Shown here piece after piece: positions 35,431 through 49,700 of a stretch of 64,000 nucleotides of DNA. The position numbers and the translations under genes were made by a program. The notes below the pieces were generated by a model, which was not told where the DNA came from, did not search any database, and saw only the letters and a program-made list of their open reading frames with translations. Origin of the DNA: Smittium culicis (lineage: Eukaryota; Kickxellomycota; Harpellomycetes; Harpellales; Legeriomycetaceae); contig LSSN01000142.1 of assembly GCA_001970855.1 (NCBI GenBank), positions 1-64,000 on the forward strand. The letters are read 5' to 3'. The first letter of the stretch is position 1. Each line of letters begins with the position of its first letter.

Positions 35431-36505
35431 AATAAGAACTGTTAGTTTGGATTAAATGTAGTTTTTTATTTTGTTTAGCTCTTGAAAAATTTCCAATAAA
35501 TCTAATAAAAAACGTAAATTTATCCAACTTCATTTATACCTAATTTTTTAATTGATTTTTTTTTCCACATTATAAAGCAATAATATATATGGGATAACCT
35601 AATATTGAGCAGCGTAGATTTTATAATTATAAATTAATAATTTTTGATAAAAATTAGATAAAACTATTGGAATTATTAGGAATTCAATTCGATATCTCTA
35701 ATTGATATCACAATCTATTATAATTTTAAAATAGTATTAATACTGATATATGGAAAATATTAGTAAGGCGTGCTCTGTTCCTTCTAATAATCTACAAAAA
35801 ATACAATCCAAATATTCAATTGTTAGTGGGTATAATAATAAATTCTCTAAGTATAGCAGCTACACAATGCGTATAAAAAAAAAGTTTTATATATTATTTT
35901 ATCAGCATACTATTTTAAGCGAAGTATAGATATCATGAGTAATAGCGACTTTTATTGCTACTAGTAGTCTTAACTGATTAATAAATATTTTTTGAAGTTA
36001 TGCCTAATCAGTCAATAGCGAATTAGAATAAAAGGTAATATATCTAAGCTATTTAATTGAAGCTATTATATTTGTAAGGTATACAATAAAATGTTTAAAT
36101 TCTTTGAGAAAATATCAAAAATAGGACATATTAAAAAAAATCAGCGAGAAAGATCAACTATATCCTACATAGTATATAATATTTATATATTTAAAGAAAA
36201 TATAAAGAATAACATGGTGATTTTATAAAAAGCTTCATTTTGGTCATAAAATATATGTGCATTAATTCGAGTTTTATTAAAATTTCAAAAAAAATTATAC
36301 TTAAGGTTAAAAAAGAGATCTAATAAATAGTATTTTTTTTCTCAGAGTTTATTAAACATAAATTAAAAGTATACTAAAAACTATTAAAAAATATTTAAAA
36401 AGTAAAAAAATATTAAAAAAATAAACTTGCAACCGACCCCTCTCCGCCGCTCTAACAGCTCCATACCCACTGGGCATTGGTTCAAGAGACTAATAAATAG
36501 TATTA
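35431..36505. other. AT-rich non-coding region with a short GC-rich island
   Basis: Mostly featureless. Positions 36424-36490 form a GC-rich island (CCGACCCCTCTCCGCCGC core) just downstream of the cytidylyltransferase stop. It does not fold convincingly as a tRNA and encodes no recognised peptide. Confidence 0.5.
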
Positions 36506-38536
<2,031 letters not shown>

Positions 38537-39436
38537 TTTGGAAATTTAGAAGTGAAAGGGATATAAAGATTGATTGCTAAAGGGAAAGGGGATATTATGT
38601 ATGACCAAACTTTGAGCTTTGAATATAATCTCTTCAGTTTTGTTTTGTTTACATTTTATTTATATTATCTATTTTATTAAACTTGGCATTTTTACCGATT
38701 TCTGCCGCCCTCATCATTCGCCAGCTTTTTATCTACCATCTCTTCATTTGCCAGCCTTTTTCTACGCCGATTTATCATTTGCTACTTTGATTGTCTGTGT
38801 GTACATCTTTACTATTTTTAGCCACTAATATTTATTAATAGACTCAATTATTTCCTCATTGGCTGTTTTAGGCCATAGACTCTCTTGGCATTTATATGGG
38901 AATTTTCACTTTTTGGTTGAATTTATTTTATTTAACTTAATTTTAGATCAAAGTTTAATCATTTGGAGCTAATAAACTTGGCTTTATTAATAATATTTTA
39001 ATATCTCACTCATTCTTTCAATTTTGATCAAGTGTATATCTTTTACGTATTGATGAGAGAGTTTATTTTTTACGTATTGATGAGAGAGTTTATTTTTATT
39101 TATACTCAATTATTCAAATTAAAAGTTATATTGACGATTAACCTATTTATAACGAACTTTATTACTAATTCTTACATGTATTAAATTGCTAATAAGCTGC
39201 CAAGTATAGGCTATAATCAGGATTTTTATCAAGTAAAACGTATTTTTTTGACTCCATGACGCTTATTCGGAATGTAAAATGATTAATAGCACAAGGAGCA
39301 ACAAAAGTTGGATTTGGATTTGGATTATATATTTATATATTTAAATTTCAAAAGAAATCAGATTTATTTTATTAGTAATAAAATTATGTAAAATTTATGT
39401 ATTATACAGATCTACAGTGCGTGGTGTTCCCTTCAT
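38537..39436. other. Non-coding upstream region of ECT1
   Basis: Contains ATTGG at 38858-38862 and a perfect 27-bp tandem repeat at 39042-39095. The 69-codon + frame at 38619-38828 is not supported by anything recognisable. Confidence 0.5.
39042..39095. repeat. Tandem repeat, 2 x 27 bp
   Basis: Two perfect adjacent copies of a 27-bp unit beginning TTTACGTATTGATGAGAGAG (39042-39068 and 39069-39095). Confidence 0.9.
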
Positions 39437-39440
39437 TAAC

Positions 39441-39628
39441 CCTTTCCCGTCCAACACTCTTTAAAAAAGCGAATTTATTGATTTGCTAATGAGTTTTAAG
39501 AAAATTTATTATTTGCTGTTAAAATGCAGAAAACCAATAATTGAAATAGCTCGGGAATTAAGGTATTGTAATTGAACACTGTTGGCTATATTCGACAAAT
39601 CAAAAATAGTCTGCCGTCCATGAAAGGG
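39441..39628. mobile_element. piggyBac-like miniature element (copy A), 188 bp
   Basis: Flanked on both sides by TTAA (39437-39440 and 39629-39632), starting CCCTTTCCCGTCC and ending GGACGGC-type bases then GAAAGGG on the inverted strand. Imperfect terminal inverted repeats of about 20 bp begin CCCTTTC. TTAA duplication plus a CCC...GGG tip is the hallmark of piggyBac elements. There is no coding capacity, so mobilisation would need a transposase encoded elsewhere. Confidence 0.75.
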
Positions 39629-39632
39629 TTAA

Positions 39633-41095
39633 GGGCCTTAAATGTGTGATTGTATAAAATTGGATCGTTTAATCGCATATGCAGTAGTATTATAAATAAT
39701 TAAAATGCCTCAATTTCCCAAAATAAATAGTTTTTAATTTTTACTTTTGAGAAAAGTGCATAGTGTAATAGAAATTCCTTAACAATGCAGTCGATAGTAC
39801 TAAAAAATTTTATCACCTCTTTTCCCAAAGGTATAAAGCGCTCAAAGCGTCTTCATTCAAAATTTTCCGTCTTGTATGTGATATTATTAGATGATAGTAT
39901 GATTAAATTGTCGAAATAGATCTGCCAAAAGCATTGACCTAAATTATCTAAATTCTACACGATATCAAAATTTTGCGTTATTTTATTTATTTTTAAAAAT
40001 TTTCAATCGGAAAATCAACGATTATAATTAAATTTATAAAGTTTGATCATTAAAAGTTGCAAAAAGAGTCTTTAGCCATCTATTATTTTATCATGGCAAT
40101 ATTTTTTTAATAAAGAAATCCGTAAATCAAGCCCAAAGTTTTACAAAGAGTATAATAATAATATAAATATAACGATTACAATGTGAACATTTCAACTAAA
40201 ATTAAAATTAAAATTGCTTGAAATTTACATTCAGTTAAAAAAACGATCATGATTTCAATAAATTATCGATTATTTGGAATCTACGTTCTCTTATTTTGAG
40301 TAAATAAAATATAAAAATTAAATTCTGATATAGTTTATTTTATAAATAAAAATCAATCTTTTTTTCTACAAATTTTTAAAGAATACCGCATTCTTTTGTT
40401 TTTTTTTACTATAGCAATTTAGAAATAAAATAATATCGATAAAGATGATTTAGATTAGAAAATTATAAAAGTAGATATAATCAATTCTGGAACCGGTAAA
40501 AGTCAGCTATGATAAATCCCGTAATTTCAAGAAAGCTTGATATGTTTATATATAAGCGATAAAACACTATTATTTAGTTGGTTATTTGTATTTATTACTG
40601 CGCTTATAGTAAAATTTTATGGAGGGAAATGATGATTATATGACCTTAAAATTAAATGGGTTTATTAACTCTTAATTTTAAAAAGTCTGTATAGAGACAT
40701 TATTATATTTTACTATTAAGAAATTTGTGTTCAGCTATATTTATATATTATATCTGGCAGTGAAAAATGATTAAATGTATACTAGTTTTCAGAATCAATT
40801 TTTGATATACAGAATTATTTATGGAATAGGCTCATAAATTCTATACATAAACCACTTAAGCTACACACTATTTTAAATGGCAGCATGATAAATATTTGGT
40901 ATATATCTTGATTACTGAACCTTTTGACTTATCTTGGTTAATGAAACTTTTGTATAATTCGTGAAAATATTACAAGTTTTGTTGTGTGTATTTTGTTTAG
41001 TTGTAAATCTAACGTATTTATATGAAAAAAAAGCGACTATATAATAAAAAGCGTTAATAGCATTCGTACATTGAAAAACTCCCAGCCAATAAATT
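39633..41095. other. AT-rich non-coding region
   Basis: No supported gene, RNA or repeat apart from simple A/T runs. Confidence 0.55.
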
Positions 41096-41259
41096 AGGCT
41101 TTGCGTCTTTTCGTGAAGTCTAAATTGCGGCTAGCCAATAATTATCACGCTTTCGCTTATTTGTAAAGAATAATTAGCCAATATATTTAAGCTATCTCTG
41201 GCATTGGCATTGAAAACTCCAGATGAGCCAATGATAGGATAGCTGTGCATGTATATAAA
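41096..41259 (+). promoter_or_regulatory. SPT2 promoter: CCAAT cluster and TATA box
   Basis: CCAAT at 41096, 41135, 41178 and 41228 and an inverted box at 41203 precede a TATATAAA at 41252-41259, about 100 bp before the start codon. Confidence 0.6.
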
Positions 41260-41357
41260 CTCTGGGCAAAAAAAGCTTAAATTATTCCAAAACCTTTTTC
41301 TCTCTCAAAGCTCTGCATTTATTCATTTATATTTTATACCCCAGTAGAAATCTTATT

Positions 41358-43246
41358 ATGCTTTTTGATAAGCTGCTAAGCCAGGCCAAATCACTCTCGA
41401 CCACCTCCAATATACCTCAGAAGCCCAATGACGAAAGATTACGGAGGTTTCAAAAAGAAAAGCAAGAAATTTCAAAAAAACGCGAATCTGAGAAAAAAAT
41501 CAGTTCTCTTGAAGATAGAATCACCAAAATTCATTCAAATTCATCCTTGAGTATCACTTCTTCTAATGGCCGCCAGACCCTTCCTTCTACCTCTATCAAA
41601 AACTCTTCCCGAAAAACCATCCCAAGCCCCATTCCAGGCTCTGATAATCTTTCAAGATTAAAAGATCCACCTAAAAAAATACCTGTAATAGATAAAAATT
41701 CTACCCTAGCATATAGAGACTCAATCCCTTCAAAAAGAATTGATCGCACTTTAAAGTCCCCTGAGCCTACCCCAAGAAGATCCGAAAATTCCTTAAAAAA
41801 ACCTGACCCTTATCCAAAAAGACCTGATCCACTCTTAAAAAGATCTAGCCAATCTTCTAAATGTAAATTCACGCTACTGTTTTAATAATAGCTAAAACCC
41901 CTTATATACTCACTTTTTTTCTTCCTTTATTAGCACTTTATGATTCTGCTAAGCCTAGCGAAAAATCATTGAATTTACCTGAAAAAAAGGTCTCTATTTT
42001 CTTTTAAATATTTTCTATTACTTTTTATTTTTCCATAATATAGCTATTTTTAGTTTGTTTACTTATCCTTCTATCTTATTTTTTTCTCCTTTTTAGCTGT
42101 CGTATAAAGAGTTGATAAGCTTAGCGCCTAAAAAGGGTGTCGGAATAGTTAAAAACTCAAACGTTCAGAGAGACTTCAGCTCCGACAAGTCTTTTCAACC
42201 TAAGAGCTCGTCATCCCTAAAACAATTGCCTAGAAAAAACTCTCCTACTCCCAACCCTTCTGGTTTGCTCATTTACTTTACCTTCTATTCATAACTAAAA
42301 ATATTAATAATTCTCATTTCTAATTTGATTTATAGGTGACCGTCGAAGGCCTCTATCTTCACAAAGAGCTAGCGACGCTCCTTCCAGCTCTAGATCAACC
42401 AGCATCCGCAATAAAGATCCTTTACCTAGTTCAAACGGCAAAAAGCAAAATATATCCAATTCCTTTTCAACTAACAACCAGCATAAATTACCTCAAAACC
42501 ATGTTCAAAATAGCCATTATAGAGATAATAAATCTATGCAAAACTTAAAGAACACGAATGTACCATCTCTATCCCTTCCAAATAACGCCAAACGAAAAAT
42601 CGTCTCCGAGGTAGACCGGTTTAATGTTAAATCTAAATCATCATCGCTCAAAAGACCTTCTCAGCATAGCAGACTCCTAGGTGCAAACCCAATAAAACCC
42701 ACAAGAAATGCTTCGCCTGAACGACCCAGTCGTACAACAGCAGTTCCCAAACCAAGACCTAAACCTATTAGCGAAGTCGATCGATTCGGGGCCAAGTCTA
42801 AATCCAATGGCTTATCCAAGTACTCGAGCAGAAGTCGCGACTCTTTTTCAGAGTACAAACGTATAGATCACGCTAACTCCGACAAAGGATTTTCGAGTAG
42901 ATACTCGCACAATAGACAAAGCCGTAACTCTAGGAGCGAATATTATAGCGAAGATGAGGAAGGCTATGGATCTCTTGATGATTTTATAGTTGACGACGAC
43001 GAAGATGGATACGAATCTGATTCTATAGACTATAGAAAAGAGATCAGAAAGCTAACGGGTTACGACAGCAGGCGCTATAAAAACGATTACGATATTGATG
43101 ACATGGAAGTGTCCTCATCTGCCCAACTCCGAGAAGAAAACATAAGTCTTAAAATCGCTAAACTTGAAGACAAGATCGAAGAGAAACGCCTTTTAGAATT
43201 AGAAGAAATGGAAAGAAAAAGGTTAAAAAAACGGAAACTAAATTAA
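41358..43246 (+). CDS. SPT2: SPT2 chromatin protein
   Basis: Exons 41358-41862, 41934-41989, 42097-42262 and 42336-43246 give 545 residues with all junctions GT..AG. The protein is largely disordered, rich in Ser, Lys, Arg and Pro. The signature is the C-terminal SPT2 domain: acidic D-D-F-I-V-D-D-D-E-D, then Y-R-K-E-I-R-K-L-T-G-Y, D-D-M-E, and the basic coiled tail ending L-K-K-R-K. Spt2 is a nuclear histone H3-H4 chaperone that travels with RNA polymerase II and limits spurious transcription. The early L-S-Y-K-E-L-I-S-L-A segment also fits the family. An internal duplicated motif S-E-V-D-R-F-x-x-K-S-K-S occurs near 42607 and 42770. It converges on RPN3, 257 bp between stops. Confidence 0.88.
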
Positions 43247-43503
43247 TCGAAATTAGCAGAATAACAATAACAATAACAAATACATTTTTTATTTTTTTTT
43301 TTTACCCAAACTTAGAAAACAAATAAAGATTATTGAACTATTTTTAAAATCTAAAATTTAATTTAACGTTTCAGCTCATAATAAAATAAAACAATTAGAA
43401 AAAAAAGGATGTATGTATTAGTTGATTATTATTAAATTTTAGGGTGTGTTTTATTATATTTATTTGTGAAAACTGTTAGTAGTTATTAAAGTAAAGAGGG
43501 ATA

Positions 43504-46072
43504 TTAGAAATCATGAATTTCGCTATCGCTGTCATCATCGTTATCATCGTCATAGTCAGTTTCAGCAAGTTCATGAGCCATCTCTCGCTCACGTTCGCGA
43601 GCCTCGTTGGCAAAATCAAAATCTTTAGAGTTTATAGAATCAGGGTATCTCATAGCTCGAACAGTGTCATTGTATAGCTTCAAGCAGTAGTTTATTCTCA
43701 TATTGAAGATTTCTTGAGCTTTTCCAGTTGAATAGGCATCAGAAGCTTCTTTTGTTTGGATGAAACCTTTTTCATGATCAATAGTAGCGTCAACAACACC
43801 GTCATTAATAGCCTTGCTAAAGATATATTCAGCGTCTTCTTCACTATCTAAATGGAGCTTTAGGCAAATTTCACGCAAGGACAAACGCTTGTAAGAAGTA
43901 CATATTGAGCGGATACCAGTTTTAATGACGTTGTGTCTTAGACGGAGAATCAATATATATAGGCCATCTTTACGGAACTTAGATTCATGTTTAGATATAA
44001 CGTGTTGGAATTGGGCTAATTCACCTGTTCTTACAGCAAGAACAAGCTCGAAGTAAGGGTGTAAAGCGCGTCTGAGGAATTTATTCTTAAAGACAGAGCG
44101 TTCGGGGATTTCACCGATTAGTAAGGAGACGATAGCTAGAGTTTTATAAACAGCTTGGTGGAAACCGGCAGTTGAAGAGTTAATGGCGACTTTTCTGGAG
44201 GCATCTTGTAAATGAATGTGGCTATTAGAATAGTCAAGCTCAATGGCTTCAGTTTTGCCAACATAGTACAGGTATCTAGCAATTTGGCCGTTAGAGGCGG
44301 ATTCAGGGAAGGTGGATCTGCTGTAGAGCTTTTCAGCTTGACCATATAATTTGTAGTGGATGTAGTCTCTTAAAAGCGAGTTGATTAAGATGGCCAAACT
44401 TTCAGAACTTTTGTTAAGCATTGATGTTTGCAGGGCTTTCAAAAGAGTTCTAATGAAGAAGGGAATAATATAGATAAGTTTAATGAAGAGAGATAAATAG
44501 ATAATTTGGGAAAAGAAATTACGGTCTTGCGAGATTCAGTTGGCCCTTAAGCTCGTAAAAGCGGGAGTAAAGTGAGTAGACTTTTGCGGATATGGGGTCA
44601 AGTGTCCTTCTTTGGAAAGCTTGTAAGTATTTGACAAGTGATTCGGATAGCTTGATACCATTATCGAACGATTTAGAGTCAAGTAGGTGGGATAAAAGCA
44701 AAACCAAAATGAATACTACAGCTTCGGGCTGAGGCTTGGATTTTTTTGAGTCATCTGCGGAGATGTCCATGATCTCGTTATGGAAAGATAGAGCACAAGA
44801 AACAGAGTCGGACCATAAATCATCGGGAGTGGCTAATAACAAATAGAAAATAATAGAAAAAGTGAAGTAAGAAGAAGAGAAGCGAGGTAAAGGGGAAAGA
44901 GTTAAGTGATAGACTTACAATTTGCTTTAAATTCTTGTAGCAGATTTAGAATTACTGGAGATTCAAACTTCCTTCTTAAAGGGTTTAAATCTTTTAGGGC
45001 TCTTTGTATGTGAGAAGTTTCAGATAACTCGGCACCTTTATTTAAAAATCTAATACATTTTGCAATATCTAGGCAATAAAAGAAAAGGAAGAAAATAAAT
45101 GATAAGANNNNNNNNNNNNNNNNNNNNNNNNNNNNNNNNNNNNNNNNNNNNNNNNNNNNNNNNNNNNNNNNNNNNNNNNNNNNNNNNNNNNNNNNNNNNN
45201 NNNNNNNNNNNNNNNNNNNNNNNNNNNNNNNNNNNNNNNNNNNNNNNNNNNNNNNNNNNNNNNNNNNNNNNNNNNNNNNNNNNNNNNNATAGATAAGTTT
45301 AATGAAGAGAGATAAATAGATAATTTGGGAAAAGAAATTACGGTCTTGCGAGATTCAGTTGGCCCTTAAGCTCGTAAAAGCGGGAGTAAAGTGAGTAGAC
45401 TTTTGCGGATATGGGGTCAAGTGTCCTTCTTTGGAAAGCTTGTAAGTATTTGACAAGTGATTCGGATAGTTTGATACCATTATCGAACGATTTAGAGTCA
45501 AGTAGGTGGGATAAAAGCAAAACCAAAATGAATACTACAGCTTCGGGCTGAGGCTTGGATTTTTTTGAGTCATCTGCGGAGATGTCCATGATCTCGTTAT
45601 GGAAAGATAGAGCACAAGAAACAGAGTCGGACCATAAATCATCGGGAGTGGCTAATAACAAATAGAAAATAATAGAAAAAGTGAAGTAAGAAGAAGAGAA
45701 GCGAGGTAAAGGGGAAAGAGTTAAGTGATAGACTTACAATTTGCTTTAAATTCTTGTAGCAGATTTAGAATTACTGGAGATTCAAACTTCCTTCTTAAAG
45801 GGTTTAAATCTTTTAGGGCTCTTTGTATGTGAGAAGTTTCAGATAACTCGGCACCTTTATTTAAAAATCTAATACATTTTGCAATATCTAGGCAATAAAA
45901 GAAAAGGAAGAAAATAAATGATAAGAACATTTTAGAGAAAATATGAAGAGATATTTAATCATTTAAAGAATAAAATAAAGATACCATCTTGGAAGGTTGG
46001 CTGAATTTTCAGCGAAATAGTGTTTGGCTCAGTATTTATTGGAGAAATTGGATCGACTTCGATGGCAGCCAT
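43504..46072 (-). CDS. RPN3: 26S proteasome regulatory subunit Rpn3 (PSMD3), assembled with duplicated exons
   Basis: Exons on the minus strand: 46072-45985, then exon 2 (45887-45738), exon 3 (45651-45342) and exon 4 (44449-43504). Exons 2 and 3 occur a second time at 45068-44919 and 44832-44523 because of the duplication around an N gap. Used once each, the frame closes at about 497 residues, the usual Rpn3 length. The C-terminal half contains the helical repeats and PCI domain (Y-F-E-L-V-L-A-V-R-T-G-E-L then L-S-L-R-E-I-C-L-K-L) and an acidic tail. Rpn3 is a lid subunit that scaffolds the regulatory particle of the proteasome in nucleus and cytosol. Its upstream side carries six CCAAT boxes. 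I saw no PACE (Rpn4-type) element. Confidence 0.92.
44470..45107. repeat. Duplicated segment left of the gap (copy 1)
   Basis: 638 bp matching 45289-45926, offset 819 bp. I found one difference (C versus T in the Lys codon near 44651/45470, synonymous). Confidence 0.9.
45108..45288. other. Assembly gap (181 N)
   Basis: A run of N inside the Rpn3 gene joins two contig ends that overlap in sequence. Confidence 0.98.
45289..45926. repeat. Duplicated segment right of the gap (copy 2)
   Basis: Second copy of 44470-45107. It begins exactly at the end of the gap, as the partner copy ends exactly at its start. Confidence 0.9.
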
Positions 46073-46429
46073 AGTAAAAAGTAGGTTGAAGAAAGGAAAT
46101 CAAAAAAAATTGCTTATTTAGACAGAGGAATGCGAGTAGCTAAGAGTTATATAATGTAGCTGATAAAAGAAACAAAAGTTTGGAAGTAAGTATGAACGAT
46201 GCAAGACAGCCAAATTCTGGTAGTGAGAGTCCTTACAAAGAAGAGATATTTAGAATATATATTAGTATTGAGAAACACAAAGTATAAAAAATATATGTTT
46301 GTATTCAAAATATTAAGCGTAATTAAAGTGATTTGTTATACAGAAATCTTAAACTTTACTAAACATTAACCCAAATTAAATAAATATAAATATACACTTA
46401 AATCCCTCTGCTTCCTCCATTCGCTTCGA

Positions 46430-46763
46430 CCAATCGCTGTCTCTTCTCCCCACTATAAATCTTCATCCCTCCATTACGAATCCTCTTATCCAATAACACC
46501 CTCTCTCTCCATTTATGCACCAATAATCATTCTATTTCTTTTCATACCCAATCACCTCACTCGACACAAGTAATTTATCCAATAATTTCGGAAATGCTTT
46601 AAAAGCGCTAGTCTACGTAATCAATCAGGGCACACTCATTTGCTCGCTTTGTTTCGCACAGCCATAGCTAATCAAAACTAGCCATTAGTTGCCACTAATC
46701 AACGCATTAATAAAACTTAGTGGCCCATAATTGCACAAACCAAAGCTGAAGCGTTCAGCCAAT
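46430..46763. promoter_or_regulatory. CCAAT cluster upstream of RPN3
   Basis: CCAAT boxes at 46430, 46490, 46520, 46548, 46579 and 46759, all on the + strand, 360-690 bp upstream of the Rpn3 start. Confidence 0.5.
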
Positions 46764-49700
46764 AGTTTTGATATAATCCAGAAATTAGATCAGAAATTCA
46801 GAAACTCAAATTCACAGCAAGTTTGTGTCTGATAAAAATACTCATATTCTTTCCCTGCCTTAATTTATTTGAATTATGCTTCTATACTTCTAAGCGCACT
46901 TTCAAATATTCATCTCTTTGCGAATTCTTTATATTAGAATAATTGCTATTCTCGTTTTATAACTAATCTACTTTGGATTCTTTTGGCTTTTTTTAATCTC
47001 AACTCACTAACACTCGATTCATTCTAAGCTTACGTTAGACCGCTCTATGCTTTTCTTAGCCGTCGCAAAGCCAACTCAACGATAGGCTGTAGGCCTTAAA
47101 TCCAAAATTCACTTTATTGATCGAATTAACTAGGATATGCCAAAAATATGGTTAAAGTTTGATTTAAGCCAATACTACTTCGACATCGCTTCCATGGAAC
47201 TTTCTGAAATTTCCAAAATATCGCTTTGCACTTCAAAAAAATAAATTTGAAAACAAGGCCATAAAAAATTATTGAAAGTAATCTACAAATCATTCTAATC
47301 CCTTACTATTGGCCTAACTTCGCTTGAAAATATCTAGATTACAAACTTCAGGTCCTATACAACAGTCCTCCTACCCTTATCCTCTACGAAATAAAATGGT
47401 TATGCATCCTCAACTGTGTGCTCAAATTTGCCTCAATGCCAGTATCCTCAATTAAGACCAGACTTCCTGCGAAAAGCGTCCTGTTTTTAAGCTCATACCA
47501 GATTATCACAACCATTTAGGCTCTTCACACGCGCAGTCAAAAATTATTAGCTCTATCTACATATTAACAACATGTACTCCATAAAGAAACCACTAGTATT
47601 TACTCCGAACACATATCAACATTATTTAACGAAATTTATGAGACGAATTCTCGCCTGATGAATTTCTTCGTTTTAATAGCCAATGACTGTTCACAGTAAC
47701 TAACCATGATTGCACTCACCATTTCACAAAAATTATTAATCTAAAGGCGTCCTTCTATCTGCAAAAATACTGAATTTGTCATAGTTATTACCATTTCTAA
47801 GCTACATTTCTATAATTTAGATAAAAAAATTTTAATGACTACTGTCATTAATCCCAAATTTATGATTTTAAACCCTATTTTAAATTATCTGCATAATATT
47901 ACTAATCCCAATTAAACTATTTTTCCCGATAATTTGAATCTAATACTGCATATATACTTATATAATCATTTTAATTGCAAGAAATAAAAAATAAATATAT
48001 TCTTGAATAGCTATCATTTATAAATAATGTCTATATCTTTTAAAATACAAATGATAAAACTTCTTTCGCCATCATAGTTCAAAAAATATACACTTTAATT
48101 TTTGAGAATAATAACCGCTAATACTATATAAAATTTTTTTTTATTCCTCTATATTGAATTATATTCTATATAATTTCTATCGTTTATCTTTATTTAATAA
48201 TTAAAGTCTATTGATTTTTAAATAAAATAATTCAACTCGTTTAATAATAAACAATTACATTAAAAAAATATATTTTACAATTTTGAACATTTACAAAAAT
48301 AATACTAATTGCTTTTACATTTTTTATTTATAACATTATATTGACATTGTCCTTTTATTTTGTATATAAATCATAAATTTATTCCTCCAATGAACATCTT
48401 ATCAATTTGATTTACCCTAATTAATATACCTATATAGTTTTATCCATAATATTTCTTGAAAAAATCTTTTAATAATTATTTATATAACATTTATTGCCCA
48501 CTATTTTTAATTAAAAATTAAATGATTAAATTTGTCGTTTTTTTCTTTTGGATTTAAAAGATACAAAAATTAGCTATTTTTTGAATGAACGGTAATGAAT
48601 AAAATTATGGTATTAATACCTTTTTTTGAAAATTTTAGAATTAAATCTTTTATATTTTCAATTTAAAATTGAATTTCTTTGATACACTATATGCCAATTA
48701 TAGATAAATCACTTAAAAAAAATTAGTACTAATTCAAAAACATGTTAATTTTATGTTTAATTCAAACCTTCAAAGTTCATTTTTATTACTAGTAACACAT
48801 TTCTTATCTATACACCAATACATATTGTTTTCACATAATCTAATTATAACTAAAATATTCCCACATCCTCCATTATTCAGTATACTAAGTTAAACCCCTT
48901 TTAATATATATTTCAATATTTTCTTAGTAAATTATTTTTACCTATCTAGAATACAAATAACCAAATAATTCAGTAAGAATATAAGCGATCTAGTTTTTTT
49001 CTTTTTTTTCTGCAAATTTGAGATCATACGCTCACAAAGAGCTTTTTTATGCAAAGCTAAACTAAACCAAACAGAAAACTAATTTATTATTACCATTATT
49101 TTAACTATTATTTTCATCGCTCATAATTTTATTATTAAGGTTATTATTATTATAATTATTTAACAGATTTATAAATATACTCTTAATCAAAAAAAAATAA
49201 AATAAACTAAGATTCAAGGCCATCACTGCCAATTATTGCCCTTATCTTATGCTTATTTTATAAATTTAATAAAAAATAGATATATCTATATTCATAAATA
49301 AGCTTAAAGATCAGAAGCAAAACTGTCTGCAATTACTTATTAATCTAGATATATAAATCCTCAGCGACAAGAATTACCACAAAAGCTTTACGGAAAAATA
49401 GTATAATTTTTTTTTATTTACTTAACTCTGGTTAAAATTTTTGAACTTATTATTTTTATTTCCCCAAAATTATCCCAAAAAAATACATAATATTATATTG
49501 ATAACGATTTATTAATATCAAAATTAAAATATGTGGCTAATAATAATACGATCCTAATATCTAACGTATGCTATTTTTACTCATTAGGTATATTAATAAT
49601 AATTTAATAAAACTAAAATTATATATTTCTATATATGGTTTGTAATTCCCTAAAAATAGCAGTTATTATTACACATTGTGTTTTTTTTAGTATTTTTTTA

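Noticed and set aside
36424..36490. tRNA on either strand
   Set aside because: No acceptable B box, cloverleaf or acceptor stem despite the GC-rich core.
42112..42294. Short frames at 42112-42294 and 42336-42548 as separate genes
   Set aside because: They are Spt2 exons, or an out-of-frame reading of one; splicing restores a single protein.
44470..45926. True tandem duplication of Rpn3 exons
   Set aside because: Copies end and begin exactly at the N gap and are nearly identical, and one set of exons gives a full-length protein, so an assembly overlap is far more likely.
47191..47225. Second LTR copy suggested by ATGGAACTTTCT
   Set aside because: Only about 12 bp match the heat-shock insertion's left end; too short to call.
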